Positions 52,286-61,501 of a stretch of DNA of 64,000 nt are shown here, piece after piece. A model generated the notes under the pieces. That model saw only the letters and a list, made by a program, of their open reading frames with translations, was not told the DNA's origin and did not search any database. Each line of letters opens with the position of its first letter. The first letter of the stretch is position 1. Origin of the DNA: an uncultured Bacteroidales bacterium (GTDB taxonomy: Bacteria; Bacteroidota; Bacteroidia; Bacteroidales; Bacteroidaceae); assembly GCA_937916465.1 (NCBI GenBank), contig CALFTK010000061.1, positions 1 to 64,000 of the forward strand, written 5' to 3'. Made by a program: the position numbers and the translations under genes.

Positions 52286-53983
52286 ATGGCACAATATTCA
52301 GACGATAAGAAAATTATTTTCTCCATGGTGGGTGTAAGCAAGGCCTACCAGAACAACAAACAGGTATTGAAAGATATCTATCTATCGTTCTTTTACGGAG
52401 CTAAAATAGGTATCATAGGTTTAAATGGTTCCGGTAAATCTACTTTGATGAAGATAATTGCCGGACTGGAACAGAGTTATCAGGGTCAGGTGGTTTTTTC
52501 ACCGGGTTATAGTGTGGGCTATCTGCCACAGGAACCGCAGTTGGATCCGGATAAAACTGTAAAAGAGGTTGTAATGGAGGGTGTTCAGCAGGTTTATGAT
52601 GCACTGGCAGAATATGATGAGGTAAACCATAAGTTCGAACTTCCTGAATACTACGAAGATCAGGATAAAATGGATGCACTTATGGCGCGTCAGGCTGAAT
52701 TGCAGGATATTATAGACGCAACCGATGCCTGGAATATTGATAATAAATTGGAACAGGCCATGGACGCTTTGCGCTGTCCACCTGAAGATCAGAAAACCGG
52801 TGTGTTGTCCGGTGGTGAACGTCGTCGTGTGGCATTGTGCAGACTTTTGTTGCAAAAGCCTGATATACTGTTGCTTGATGAGCCTACCAACCATTTGGAT
52901 GCTGAGAGTATTCAGTGGTTGGAACAGCATTTGCAACAGTACGAAGGTACAGTTATAGCTGTTACTCATGACCGTTACTTCCTAGATAATGTTGCCGGTT
53001 GGATTCTTGAATTAGACCGTGGTGAAGGTATTCCTTGGAAAGGTAACTACTCCAGCTGGTTGGAACAGAAATCTCAAAGATTGGCTCAGGAAGAGAAACA
53101 GGCAAGTAAACGTAGAAAGACTCTGGAACGCGAACTTGAATGGGTGCGTATGGCACCAAAGGCGCGTCAGGCTAAGGGTAAGGCTCGTTTGAATTCATAC
53201 GATAAACTTATAAATGAAGATGTAAAGGAGAGAGAAGAAAAACTGGAAATCTTTATTCCAAATGGTCCTCGCCTGGGTAATAAGGTAATTGAAGCAAAAG
53301 GCGTTAAGAAAGCATTTGGTGAAAAGCTTTTGTTTGATGATTTGAATTTCTCGTTGCCACCAAATGGTATTGTAGGTGTAATAGGTCCTAACGGTGCAGG
53401 TAAAACTACTCTGTTCCGCCTTATAATGGGATTGGAAAGTGTAGATGGTGGTGAATTTGAAGTGGGTGAAACCGTAAAGATTGCATATGTAGATCAGCAA
53501 CATAAAGATATAGATCCTGAAAAGAGTGTATATCAGGTGGTAAGTGGTGGTAATGAACTTATCCGTTTGGGTGGAAAAGATGTTAATGCTCGTGCCTACT
53601 TGGGACGTTTCAATTTTTCAGGTGCCGATCAGGAAAAGAAGTGCGCAATGTTGTCCGGCGGTGAACGTAACAGATTACAGTTGGCTATGGCATTGAAAGA
53701 GGAGGGTAATGTATTGCTATTGGACGAGCCTACCAACGATATAGACGTAAATACACTGCGTGCTCTTGAAGAGGGTCTTGATGGATTTGCCGGCTGTGCA
53801 GTTATAGTAAGCCATGACCGTTGGTTCTTAGATAGAATCTGTACACATATACTCTCTTTTGAAGGAGATAGTAAAGTGGTGTTCTATGAAGGATCATACA
53901 GTGAATATGAAGATTACAAGATTAAGCAGTTGGGCTATGAAGAGCCTAAACGCATTCGTTATAGAAAGCTGATGAACGATTAA
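52286..53983 (+). CDS. ettA: Energy-dependent translational throttle protein EttA (ABC-F)
   Basis: Ribosome-associated ABC-F ATPase, 565 residues (usual about 555). Two ABC domains: Walker A GLNGSGKST and GPNGAGKTT, signature motifs LSGGERRRVAL and LSGGERNRLQL, Walker B LLLDEPTNHLD and LLLDEPTNDID. The inserted segment with YYEDQDKMDALMARQAEL forms the arm, and the linker between the domains is rich in Arg/Lys. EttA links translation initiation to cellular ATP level. Preceded by a divergent unit and followed by a bidirectional terminator. Confidence 0.95.
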   Translation: MAQYSDDKKIIFSMVGVSKAYQNNKQVLKDIYLSFFYGAKIGIIGLNGSGKSTLMKIIAGLEQSYQGQVVFSPGYSVGYLPQEPQLDPDKTVKEVVMEGVQQVYDALAEYDEVNHKFELPEYYEDQDKMDALMARQAELQDIIDATDAWNIDNKLEQAMDALRCPPEDQKTGVLSGGERRRVALCRLLLQKPDILLLDEPTNHLDAESIQWLEQHLQQYEGTVIAVTHDRYFLDNVAGWILELDRGEGIPWKGNYSSWLEQKSQRLAQEEKQASKRRKTLERELEWVRMAPKARQAKGKARLNSYDKLINEDVKEREEKLEIFIPNGPRLGNKVIEAKGVKKAFGEKLLFDDLNFSLPPNGIVGVIGPNGAGKTTLFRLIMGLESVDGGEFEVGETVKIAYVDQQHKDIDPEKSVYQVVSGGNELIRLGGKDVNARAYLGRFNFSGADQEKKCAMLSGGERNRLQLAMALKEEGNVLLLDEPTNDIDVNTLRALEEGLDGFAGCAVIVSHDRWFLDRICTHILSFEGDSKVVFYEGSYSEYEDYKIKQLGYEEPKRIRYRKLMND

Positions 53984-54025
53984 ACGTAATCGGCATTCTA
54001 TTTACTTTTTTTTGTTTTTTTGTTT

Positions 54026-54058
54026 GGAGACCTATAGTTAATCAAGTTTTAGGTCTCC
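54026..54058. terminator. Bidirectional terminator at the ettA / IIC-like junction
   Basis: Stem ggagaccta / taggtctcc (9 bp) with T-rich flanks on both strands (ttttttgtttg to the left and attttttat to the right). The stop codon of the IIC-like gene lies in the loop. Confidence 0.8.
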
Positions 54059-55096
54059 ATTTTTTATCCAACCAATCTTTCTGAATACTATTCCAAATAG
54101 AGGAGTTAGAATAGCCGGTAGAATAAAACATACCAAAATCATTCCACTCCAATCTGCAAATGTTATACTCTCTTTAATTCCATTTGCAATATCGGTAGCC
54201 CATCCGGTGTATAGTCCTATAGGACCTACAAAACCACAGGTTCCCATGCCCGATGCTATGGCAGGGCCATTCATTTCAAGGTGGAAAATGCAGGTGGCAA
54301 TAGGGCCTGTAATGGCCGAAACCAAAGTGGGTGCTATCCATATTTTAGGATTCTTTACTATGTTGCCCATCTGTAACATACTTGTTCCTATGCCTTGAGA
54401 AATCAGTCCGTTCCAACCGTTTTCTTTGAAACTTAAAAATGCGAATCCAACCATTTGTGCACAACAACCTGCCAATGCTGCGCCACCGGCCAATCCGGTC
54501 AAGCCCAAAGCTGCGCATATTGCAGCAGAACTGATAGGTAGTGTTAGTGCCATTCCTACTATTACAGAGACCAAAATACCCATTATAAATGGTTGTTTGC
54601 CTGTTGCCCACATTATTAAGTCTCCTATCCAATTGGCTGCTGCGCCAATGGCAGGCGCCCACCAATATGCTAATCCTATTCCGACAGCAATGGTAATTAG
54701 TGGGGTAACAATAATATCTACTTTAGTCTCTTTTGAAACAGCTTTTCCTGCCTCTGATGCAAAAATTGTTATGAAATATACGGCTAATGGTCCTCCGGCG
54801 CCTGCCAACGAATTGCTTGCTGCACCTACTGCCAGTAGTGAAAATAGTACCAATGGAGGTGCCTGTAAAGCATAGCCTATAGATACAGCCATTGCCGGGC
54901 CTGCCATACTCTTTGCAAAGTTTCCAACTTCAGTAAGAATGGTAAATCCAAGTTGTTCACCTATAGTAGATATGATGGTGCCTATAAGAAGAGAAGCAAA
55001 AAGACCCTGAGCCATTGCTCCTAAAGCATCAACGCCATATTTCTTTAATGATATATCTATATTTTTTCTCTGTAGGAATTTTGAAAACTTGTTCAT
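54038..55096 (-). CDS. PTS-IIC-like membrane protein (PTS_EIIC_2 type)
   Basis: 352 residues with about ten hydrophobic helices and many Gly/Ala/Pro turns, resembling the PTS_EIIC_2 group of putative permeases (MAGPAMAVSIGYALQAPPL, GAASNSLAGAGGPLAVY, MNGPAIASGMGTCGFVG). It carries no IIA or IIB domain, and no HPr/EI or IIA/IIB genes are nearby, so phosphorylation-coupled transport is doubtful here. Substrate unknown. Monocistronic on the minus strand, downstream of rpsP. Confidence 0.75.
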   Translation of the reverse strand: MNKFSKFLQRKNIDISLKKYGVDALGAMAQGLFASLLIGTIISTIGEQLGFTILTEVGNFAKSMAGPAMAVSIGYALQAPPLVLFSLLAVGAASNSLAGAGGPLAVYFITIFASEAGKAVSKETKVDIIVTPLITIAVGIGLAYWWAPAIGAAANWIGDLIMWATGKQPFIMGILVSVIVGMALTLPISSAAICAALGLTGLAGGAALAGCCAQMVGFAFLSFKENGWNGLISQGIGTSMLQMGNIVKNPKIWIAPTLVSAITGPIATCIFHLEMNGPAIASGMGTCGFVGPIGLYTGWATDIANGIKESITFADWSGMILVCFILPAILTPLFGIVFRKIGWIKNGDLKLD

Positions 55097-55130
55097 AAGA
55101 TAATTAAATAGAAAGGTGTGAGTATGAAAA

Positions 55131-55170
55131 ATCCTCGGTTACTCAAAATATTTCTGAGATTACCGAGGAT
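55131..55170 (-). terminator. Terminator of rpsP
   Basis: Stem atcctcggt / accgaggat (9 bp) with a 22-nt loop, followed on the minus strand by ttttcatac. Situated 22 bases after the rpsP stop. Confidence 0.7.
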
Positions 55171-55192
55171 TATGTCCGATAAGTAAGGTTGA

Positions 55193-55735
55193 TTAAGCTT
55201 CTGCCTGAGCTTCTTCTGCTGCAGGTGCTTCTTCAGCTGCCTCGGCTGCTGCTGCTTCTGCTTCAGCAACTTTAGCTTCAGCTTTCTTCTGAGCTACTTT
55301 TTCTGCAATAGCTTCGTTAACCTTCTTCTCTGCTTCTAACTTAGCCTTGTTAAGTTCACGTTTAGCCTGCTGTTCCTTAACAACGATTGCGTTAAGTGAG
55401 CTGTCTTTTGCCTGTTTCCAAGCATCGAACTTAGCCTGAGCTGCTGCTTCGTCAAAAGCACCCTTCTGAACACCACCTTTAAGGTGCTTCATCAGGTAAA
55501 CGCCCTCTCTTGAAAGGATGTTACGTGCAGTGTCTGTAGGCTGTGCGCCAACCATTACCCAATACAATGCTCTTTCGAAATTCAAATCTATTGTTGCAGG
55601 ATTGGTGTTTGGGTTATAAGTACCAATCTTCTCAATAAACTTTCCATCACGTGGAGCTCTTGAGTCGGCAATGACGATTGAGTAGAAAGCATAAGCTTTG
55701 TGACCTCTTCTCTGTAGTCTGATTTTTGTTGCCAT
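55193..55735 (-). CDS. rpsP: 30S ribosomal protein S16 with long C-terminal extension
   Basis: 180 residues; the S16 core is only about 80-90 (MATKIRLQRRGHKAYAFY, GKFIEKIGTYNPN, ALYWVMVGAQPTDTARNIL). The remaining half is a charged helix rich in Ala, Glu and Lys, ending in an AAAEAAEEAPAAEEAQAEA-like tail. Similar extended S16 proteins occur in Bacteroidetes; the extra part is probably a coiled coil or disordered tail outside the ribosome core. Single-gene unit with promoter and terminator. Confidence 0.96.
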   Translation of the reverse strand: MATKIRLQRRGHKAYAFYSIVIADSRAPRDGKFIEKIGTYNPNTNPATIDLNFERALYWVMVGAQPTDTARNILSREGVYLMKHLKGGVQKGAFDEAAAQAKFDAWKQAKDSSLNAIVVKEQQAKRELNKAKLEAEKKVNEAIAEKVAQKKAEAKVAEAEAAAAEAAEEAPAAEEAQAEA

Positions 55736-55797
55736 TGTTTCTCGTTTTTTATTAATTAATGATTTGAATTATGCTGTCAACTCGTAACAGCGGGTGC

Positions 55798-55805
55798 AAA
55801 GGTAG
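55798..55805 (-). promoter_or_regulatory. -7 promoter box for rpsP
   Basis: Reads TACCTTTG on the minus strand, a full TAnnTTTG match, 63 bases before the start codon, leaving a leader of about 50 nt. Confidence 0.45.
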
Positions 55806-55936
55806 AGATTTTTTAGATAAAATGTTCTGAATTTGACGATTATTTTTGATTTATGCTCTTAAACAGCCTGCCGAATAGCTGAAAAAAGGAATAAAAATGT
55901 AATTTTTTTACGTGTTTGGAGTGTTGCTACAGAAAA

Positions 55937-56368
55937 ATGCAGTACATTTGGAGTGTGAAAGAGAGTATCAAACACAGTGGTGTTATAGATAAGATAGAAA
56001 ACCGTACACTCTATGTTAAGATTGTGCAGGTTTCTGCCTGTTCCGGATGTCAGGCAAAATCGCTTTGCAGAATTTCTGAAATGAAAGAAAAGATTGTAGA
56101 AGTGGTTGTTGATGCGCCTGAAAGATATTCTGTTGGTCAGGTGGTAACCGTATTGGGAACAACATCGCAAGGCGCAAAAGCTGTTGCATTGGCTTTCGGT
56201 TTTCCGCTGTTTATTTTGCTGACTGTGTTGATTGTGGCAACAGAAATAACCGGCAATGAACTGAAATCGGCTCTTATTGCGTTGCTTGTATTGGTACCGT
56301 ACTATATTTCGCTGTTTCTCTTTAGAAACAAAATTAAGAGAGTGTTTAGTTTTAGCATAATAGAATAA
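55937..56368 (+). CDS. RseC/MucC-like membrane protein
   Basis: 143 residues from the ATG at 55937; a GTG at 55955 is an alternative. An N-terminal soluble part has the conserved IKHSGVIDKI segment and a cysteine cluster CSGCQAKSLC, and two TM helices occupy about 90-130. This is the SoxR-reducing/RseC family whose genes precede rnf in many bacteria. The cysteines may bind a metal or iron-sulfur centre. It starts the Rnf operon, nine bases before rnfB. Confidence 0.9.
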   Translation: MQYIWSVKESIKHSGVIDKIENRTLYVKIVQVSACSGCQAKSLCRISEMKEKIVEVVVDAPERYSVGQVVTVLGTTSQGAKAVALAFGFPLFILLTVLIVATEITGNELKSALIALLVLVPYYISLFLFRNKIKRVFSFSIIE

Positions 56369-56377
56369 AACCAAAAT

Positions 56378-57241
56378 ATGTCAAGTATGATTTTGACGGC
56401 AGTAATTGTTTTGGGTATTACAGGCTTGATATTGGCTGTAGTACTATTTTTTATATCCAAAAAATTTGCTGTCGAAGAAGACCCGAGAGTGGTCCAGATT
56501 AACGAAATCCTTCCGGGTGCAAATTGTGGCGGATGCGGATATCCGGGATGTGCTGCATTTGCCGAGAACTGTGTTAAGAAGGGTTCTTTAAAGGGAATGA
56601 GATGCTCTGCTGCAAGTGGAGAAGTGATGCAACAGATTGCAGAAATTTTAGGTGATGTGGTTGAACAGACTACTCCTAAAGTTGCTGTTGTAAGATGTAA
56701 CGGAAGCTGCGAAAATCGTCCTCGTATAAATGTGTACGACGGAGCTTCACGTTGTGCTATTGCACACATGATGTCGGGCGGTGAAACAGGTTGCGCTTTT
56801 GGATGTCTGGGTTGTGGCGACTGCGTTGAGGCTTGTAAGTTCGATGCAATCAGGATGAATCCGGAAACAGGACTCCCGGAAGTGGATCAGGATAAGTGTA
56901 CTGCTTGCGGTATGTGTGTATCGGCTTGTCCTCGTAACATTATTGAGTTGCGTAACAAGAATAAGCTGGATCGCAGAATATTTGTATCTTGTGTAAACAA
57001 AGATAAGGGTCCTGTAGCAAAGAAGGCTTGTGCAGTGGCTTGTATAGGTTGCGGAAAGTGTGTAAAGGCTTGTCAGTTTGAAGCTATCACACTGGAAAAC
57101 AACCTGGCGTATATTGATTTTGAAAAGTGCCGTCTCTGTAGAAAGTGTGTTGATGAATGTCCGCAGCACTCTATTCTGGCAGTGAACTTTCCTGAAAGAA
57201 AGAAACCGGCAACAGAAGAAAATGTTCAAACCAACCAATGA
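56378..57241 (+). CDS. rnfB: Rnf complex subunit RnfB
   Basis: Iron-sulfur subunit that takes electrons from ferredoxin, 287 residues. One N-terminal TM helix (about 4-25), then the RnfB 4Fe-4S domain GANCGGCGYPGCAAFAENC (ligands Cys), then four C-x2-C-x2-C-x3-C-type ferredoxin motifs (CLGCGDCVEAC, CTACGMCVSAC, CIGCGKCVKAC, CRLCRKCVDEC). The stop overlaps the rnfC start (ATGA). Part of a six-gene operon. Confidence 0.96.
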   Translation: MSSMILTAVIVLGITGLILAVVLFFISKKFAVEEDPRVVQINEILPGANCGGCGYPGCAAFAENCVKKGSLKGMRCSAASGEVMQQIAEILGDVVEQTTPKVAVVRCNGSCENRPRINVYDGASRCAIAHMMSGGETGCAFGCLGCGDCVEACKFDAIRMNPETGLPEVDQDKCTACGMCVSACPRNIIELRNKNKLDRRIFVSCVNKDKGPVAKKACAVACIGCGKCVKACQFEAITLENNLAYIDFEKCRLCRKCVDECPQHSILAVNFPERKKPATEENVQTNQ

Positions 57242-58581
57242 ATATGAAGAAGACTTTTACAATAGGTGGTGTACACCCCGATGAAAACAAATTGACCGCT
57301 ACAAAGCCAATTTGTGAATTGGGTTTGCCAAAACAGGCTGTGTATCCTTTATCCCAGCATATAGGTGCTCCGTCTGTTCCTTGTGTGGCAAAAGGCGATT
57401 TAGTGAATGTTGGTACAAAAATAGCAGATGCCGGTGGCTTTATGTCGGCAGTAATCCATTCCGGAGTATCCGGTAAGGTGGCTAAAGTAGATACCGTAGT
57501 AGATGCCAGCGGTTACAGAAAACCTGCTATCTATATAGATGTGGTTGACGATGTTTGGGAACCAACCATAGACCGTTCAACAGATTTGGTAAAAGAGTGT
57601 AATCTTACACCAGAAGAGATTATTGCAAAGATTAAGGATGCAGGTATAGTAGGTTTGGGTGGCGCTTGTTTCCCAACTCACGTTAAACTGATGCCTCCAA
57701 AGGATTGCAAAATAGATTCATTGGTGATAAATGCTGTGGAATGTGAACCATATCTAACAGCCGATCATCGTCTTATGTTGGAACATCCAGACGAAATAGT
57801 GGTTGGTGTTCAGATTCTTTTAAAGGCATTGGGCATAAACAAAGCATTTATAGGTATTGAAGAGAATAAACCTGATGCTATAGAATTGTTGCAATCAAAA
57901 GTTGCCTCTGTTCAGGGCATTGAGGTTGTTAAACTGAAAACAAAATATCCGCAGGGTGGCGAAAAACAGTTGATTGAAGCTGTTACAGGTCGTCAGGTTC
58001 CACCTCCGCCGGCACTTCCTGCAAGTGTAGGCGTTGTGGTACAGAATGTGGGCACTGTTTATGCTGTTTATCAGGCTGTTCAGAAGAACAAACCTCTGTT
58101 TGAAAGAATAGTAACCGTAACTGGTAAAAGTGTGCAAAATCCTGCAAACCTTTTGGTTAGAATGGGTACACCTATCAGTCAGGTTATTGAATATGCGGGT
58201 GGAATGCCGGAAGATACAGCAAAACTGATAAGTGGTGGTCCTATGATGGGACGTCCGCTTCTTAATGCCGATGTGCCTGTTGTTAAAGGTACTTCTGGTG
58301 TGTTGATGCTTCCGGAAGCTGATGCTATTCGTAAAGAGGAACAGCATTGCATACGTTGTTCAAAATGTGTACAGGCTTGTCCTATGGGACTTGAACCATA
58401 TCTGTTGGCTACCTGTGGCGAATTAAGCGATTGGGAACGTGCCGAACAGGAATGGATAATGAGTTGTATAGAGTGTGGATGTTGTCAATCATCATGTCCG
58501 TCACACAGACCTCTGCTTGACTGGGTAAGATTGACAAAGAATAAGGTTGGCGGTATAATCCGTTCACGCAACACCAAATAA
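57238..58581 (+). CDS. rnfC: Rnf complex subunit RnfC
   Basis: 447 residues; the ATG at 57238 gives MNMKKTF, another ATG is two codons in. The N-terminal barrel-sandwich domain (VHPDENKLTATKPI) is followed by the nucleotide/FMN-binding Complex1-51K-like domain (IVGLGGACFPTHVKL) and SLBB domain. Two 4Fe-4S motifs close the protein: CIRCSKCVQACPMGLEP and CIECGCCQSSCPSHRPL. RnfC is the NADH-side subunit. Expressed with rnfB by start-stop overlap. Confidence 0.96.
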   Translation: MNMKKTFTIGGVHPDENKLTATKPICELGLPKQAVYPLSQHIGAPSVPCVAKGDLVNVGTKIADAGGFMSAVIHSGVSGKVAKVDTVVDASGYRKPAIYIDVVDDVWEPTIDRSTDLVKECNLTPEEIIAKIKDAGIVGLGGACFPTHVKLMPPKDCKIDSLVINAVECEPYLTADHRLMLEHPDEIVVGVQILLKALGINKAFIGIEENKPDAIELLQSKVASVQGIEVVKLKTKYPQGGEKQLIEAVTGRQVPPPPALPASVGVVVQNVGTVYAVYQAVQKNKPLFERIVTVTGKSVQNPANLLVRMGTPISQVIEYAGGMPEDTAKLISGGPMMGRPLLNADVPVVKGTSGVLMLPEADAIRKEEQHCIRCSKCVQACPMGLEPYLLATCGELSDWERAEQEWIMSCIECGCCQSSCPSHRPLLDWVRLTKNKVGGIIRSRNTK

Positions 58582-58593
58582 TTATTGAAAGAT

Positions 58594-59577
58594 ATGGCTA
58601 AACTATTTATATCGACATCTCCACACGCCCATAATGGCGATTCTGTAGAGAAAAACATGTATGCAGTTGTAATAGCCCTGATACCTGCGTTTATAGCGTC
58701 TATAATTGCATTCGGACTGGGTTCATTAGTTGTTACTGCAACATCTGTAGTGTCTTGTATGTTCTTTGAGTGGGCAATCACCAAATATCTGTTGAAAGAA
58801 GAAAAGACAACCATTTTTGATGGTTCGGCTATAGTGACAGGTCTTTTGCTTGCATTCAACTTGCCATCAAATCTGCCTCTATATATTATTATAATAGGTG
58901 CTTTGGTTGCTATAGGTATTGGTAAGATGGCTTTTGGCGGACTGGGTAACAATCCGTTTAACCCTGCTCTTGTAGGTCGTGTATTCCTGCTTATATCATT
59001 CCCGGCAAAGATGACATCGTGGCCTGAAACACATCAGATGCTTGCTTATGCTGATGCTGTTACTACTGCAACTCCTCTTAGCTTGATGAAAGAGGCTCTG
59101 TCCGGTAATACTGCTGCATTGAATCAACTTCCTGAACTTTGGCAGGTGTTTGTTGGTAATACCGCAGGTTGTATAGGCGAAGTTAGTGCGCTGGCACTGT
59201 TGCTTGGCTTTGGCTATCTGTTGGTTCGCAGAGTAATTACATGGCATATTCCTGTATCAATATTCGGTACTGTTTTGGTGTTTACTTCCATTATGTGGTT
59301 GATTAATCCTGTGATGTATGCAAATCCGCTTTATCATCTCTGTTCAGGTGGTTTGATGCTGGGTGCTATCTTTATGGCTACCGATTATGTAACATCGCCT
59401 ATGACACCAAAGGGAATGGTAGTGTATGGTGTTGGAATAGGTTTGCTGACAGTTATAATAAGATACTTTGGAGCATATCCGGAAGGTATGTCGTTCGCTA
59501 TCCTTATTATGAATGCAGTTAATCCTCTTATTTGTAACTGGTGTAAACCTAAACGTTTTGGGAGTGTAAAGAAATGA
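58594..59577 (+). CDS. rnfD: Rnf complex subunit RnfD
   Basis: About 327 residues from the ATG at 58594 (MAKLFIS). Polytopic membrane protein with the covalent-FMN attachment block DAVTTATPLS (Thr), and the usual segment FGGLGNNPFNPALVGR. Part of the sodium/proton-pumping membrane core. The rnfG start overlaps its stop by four bases. Confidence 0.95.
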   Translation: MAKLFISTSPHAHNGDSVEKNMYAVVIALIPAFIASIIAFGLGSLVVTATSVVSCMFFEWAITKYLLKEEKTTIFDGSAIVTGLLLAFNLPSNLPLYIIIIGALVAIGIGKMAFGGLGNNPFNPALVGRVFLLISFPAKMTSWPETHQMLAYADAVTTATPLSLMKEALSGNTAALNQLPELWQVFVGNTAGCIGEVSALALLLGFGYLLVRRVITWHIPVSIFGTVLVFTSIMWLINPVMYANPLYHLCSGGLMLGAIFMATDYVTSPMTPKGMVVYGVGIGLLTVIIRYFGAYPEGMSFAILIMNAVNPLICNWCKPKRFGSVKK

Positions 59578-60245
59578 AAAAACTGAAATCAAATATCACA
59601 AATATGGTGCTGTCACTTTCACTTATATCGGTGGTGGCTGCAGCATTATTGGCTTGGGTTAATGTGGTTACAAGCGGGCCAATTGAAAAGATCAATGCAG
59701 AGACATTGGCAAATGGTATTAAACAGGTGATTATAGGCGACCAGGATATTCCTTTTACTGTTTCAGAACCTTGGGAAAAGGATGGTTTTGTATTCTATCA
59801 GGTACAGGATTCCAATAATAATCTGTTGGGTACAGCTGTAAAAAGTACTGATCCTAATGCTTTTGGTGGTAATCTTACTGTTCTGGTGGGATTTAATCAG
59901 GATGGTGTAATTCTTGGTTACGAAGTGCTGGAACACGCAGAGACACCGGGTTTGGGTGCAAATGCTGTTACTTGGTTTAAGCAGTCAACAGAACAGGCTG
60001 TAAAAGAACAGTCTAAGGTGGTTACTCTATTGTTGGGCGCTCCTGAAAAAGCAGGAAATCATAATATAGTAGGTATGAATCCTGCAGATGGTGGTTTTAC
60101 TGTATCTAAAGATGGTGGTAAAATAGACGCTATTACTGCTTCTACAATTACTTCCAGAGCCTTTTTGCGTGCGGTTCAGAATGCTTACAATGCACTCTAT
60201 TCAAAAACTGCCGATGGAACAACAAGTGCAACAACACAAAATTGA
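59574..60245 (+). CDS. rnfG: Rnf complex subunit RnfG
   Basis: 223 residues with one N-terminal TM helix (about 12-32) and a periplasmic FMN_bind domain. The FMN-carrying Thr is in DAITASTITSRA near the C-terminus; GYEVLEHAETPGLGANA is also a family block. Start overlaps the rnfD stop (ATGA at 59574-59577). Confidence 0.95.
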   Translation: MKKLKSNITNMVLSLSLISVVAAALLAWVNVVTSGPIEKINAETLANGIKQVIIGDQDIPFTVSEPWEKDGFVFYQVQDSNNNLLGTAVKSTDPNAFGGNLTVLVGFNQDGVILGYEVLEHAETPGLGANAVTWFKQSTEQAVKEQSKVVTLLLGAPEKAGNHNIVGMNPADGGFTVSKDGGKIDAITASTITSRAFLRAVQNAYNALYSKTADGTTSATTQN

Positions 60246-60246
60246 T

Positions 60247-60252
60247 AGGAGG
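60247..60252 (+). promoter_or_regulatory. Strong Shine-Dalgarno sequence before rnfE
   Basis: AGGAGG, eight bases upstream of the rnfE ATG at 60261. Perfect SD sites are rare in Bacteroidetes, whose genes usually lack them, and this is the only clear one noticed in the window. Confidence 0.7.
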
Positions 60253-60260
60253 AACAGAGT

Positions 60261-60860
60261 ATGAAGAACTTTAAAATAATACTTAACGGAATTCTTAAAG
60301 AGAACCCTACTTTTGTTCTCTTGCTTGGTATGTGTCCAACATTGGCTACCACTACATCGGCTGTAAATGGTTTGGGTATGGGTGTTGCTACAATGTTTGT
60401 GCTTATATGTTCAAATGTGTTTATATCATTGCTTAAGAATCTTATTCCAGACGGTGTAAGAATACCTTGCTATATTATTGTTATTGCATCGTTCGTAACA
60501 ATTTTGCAGATGGTTATGCAGGCATACGTGCCGGATTTGTACCAGACCTTGGGTATTTTTATACCACTTATTGTAGTAAACTGCGTTATTTTGGGACGCG
60601 CCGAAGCTTTTGCTGCAAAGAATAATGTGCTTGCTTCTTTGTGTGATGGAGTAGGTATAGGAATAGGTTTTACTCTTGCTCTCACACTTTTAGGTATGGT
60701 AAGAGAATTGCTGGGTAATGGTTCTTTCTTTGGAATTCAGCTGTTGCCAAGCTCTATGTCTATGCTGGTGTTTGTGCTTGCTCCGGGTGCTTTCATTACA
60801 TTGGGATTGCTTATAGCTATTGTGAATAAGATAAAGAGTAGTAAATCGGCTAATGCTTAA
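60261..60860 (+). CDS. rnfE: Rnf complex subunit RnfE
   Basis: 199 residues, six TM helices. Typical opening IILNGILKENPTFVLLLGMCPTLA and the mid-segment PLIVVNCVILGRAEAFA, which is shared by RnfA/RnfE. Together with RnfA it forms the membrane Fe-S/ion channel core. Sixteen bases downstream of rnfG. Confidence 0.95.
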   Translation: MKNFKIILNGILKENPTFVLLLGMCPTLATTTSAVNGLGMGVATMFVLICSNVFISLLKNLIPDGVRIPCYIIVIASFVTILQMVMQAYVPDLYQTLGIFIPLIVVNCVILGRAEAFAAKNNVLASLCDGVGIGIGFTLALTLLGMVRELLGNGSFFGIQLLPSSMSMLVFVLAPGAFITLGLLIAIVNKIKSSKSANA

Positions 60861-60877
60861 CACTTAAAATTATTGTT

Positions 60878-61501
60878 ATGGAATATTTTTTGATTTTTAT
60901 ATCGGCAATATTTGTAAATAATATAGTATTGTCCCAATTCTTGGGAATCTGCCCGTTTTTGGGTGTTTCCAAAAAGGTTGGAACTGCCACAGGTATGGGT
61001 GTGGCTGTAGCATTTGTGCTGGTTATAGCTGTTATTGTGACTTTCTTGTTGCAACAATATGTTTTAGTGCCATTCCATTTGGAATATCTGCAAACCATTG
61101 TGTTTATTCTGGTTATTGCAGGATTGGTTCAGATGCTTGAAACTGTATTGAAGAAGATGTCTCCGTCTCTTTATCAGGCATTGGGTATATTCTTGCCACT
61201 TATCACAACAAACTGTTGTATTCTTGGTGTATCTATATTGGTGGCAAACGGAACTTATAATGCACAAGGTTTGGAACCGACGCTGTTGGTTGGCGTTATT
61301 TACGCCTTTGCAACTGCAATAGGTTTTGCTCTTGCACTAATTATCTTTGCAGGCATACGCGAACAGCTGAGCATGGTTAAGATACCAAAGAATATGCAGG
61401 GCATAGCAATTGCTTTGATTACAGCGGGTCTGTTAGCTTTGGCCTTTATGGGCTTTAGTGGAGTAGATCAGGGAATAGCTGCTGCCGTCGGTCTTAAATG
61501 A
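60878..61501 (+). CDS. rnfA: Rnf complex subunit RnfA
   Basis: 207 residues, slightly longer than the usual about 190, six TM helices. Opens MEYFLIFISAIFVNNIVLSQF; the conserved FLGICPFLGVSKKVG and PLITTNCCILGVSI blocks with their cysteines are present. Last gene of rseC-rnfBCDGEA, so all six subunits are intact. The stop codon lies in a hairpin shared with the convergent dnaB end. Confidence 0.95.
   Translation: MEYFLIFISAIFVNNIVLSQFLGICPFLGVSKKVGTATGMGVAVAFVLVIAVIVTFLLQQYVLVPFHLEYLQTIVFILVIAGLVQMLETVLKKMSPSLYQALGIFLPLITTNCCILGVSILVANGTYNAQGLEPTLLVGVIYAFATAIGFALALIIFAGIREQLSMVKIPKNMQGIAIALITAGLLALAFMGFSGVDQGIAAAVGLK

Noticed and set aside
56378..61501. Nqr rather than Rnf complex
   Set aside because: Subunit B has four extra ferredoxin motifs and subunit C has the RnfC barrel and two 4Fe-4S motifs, with gene order BCDGEA and RseC upstream; this is Rnf.
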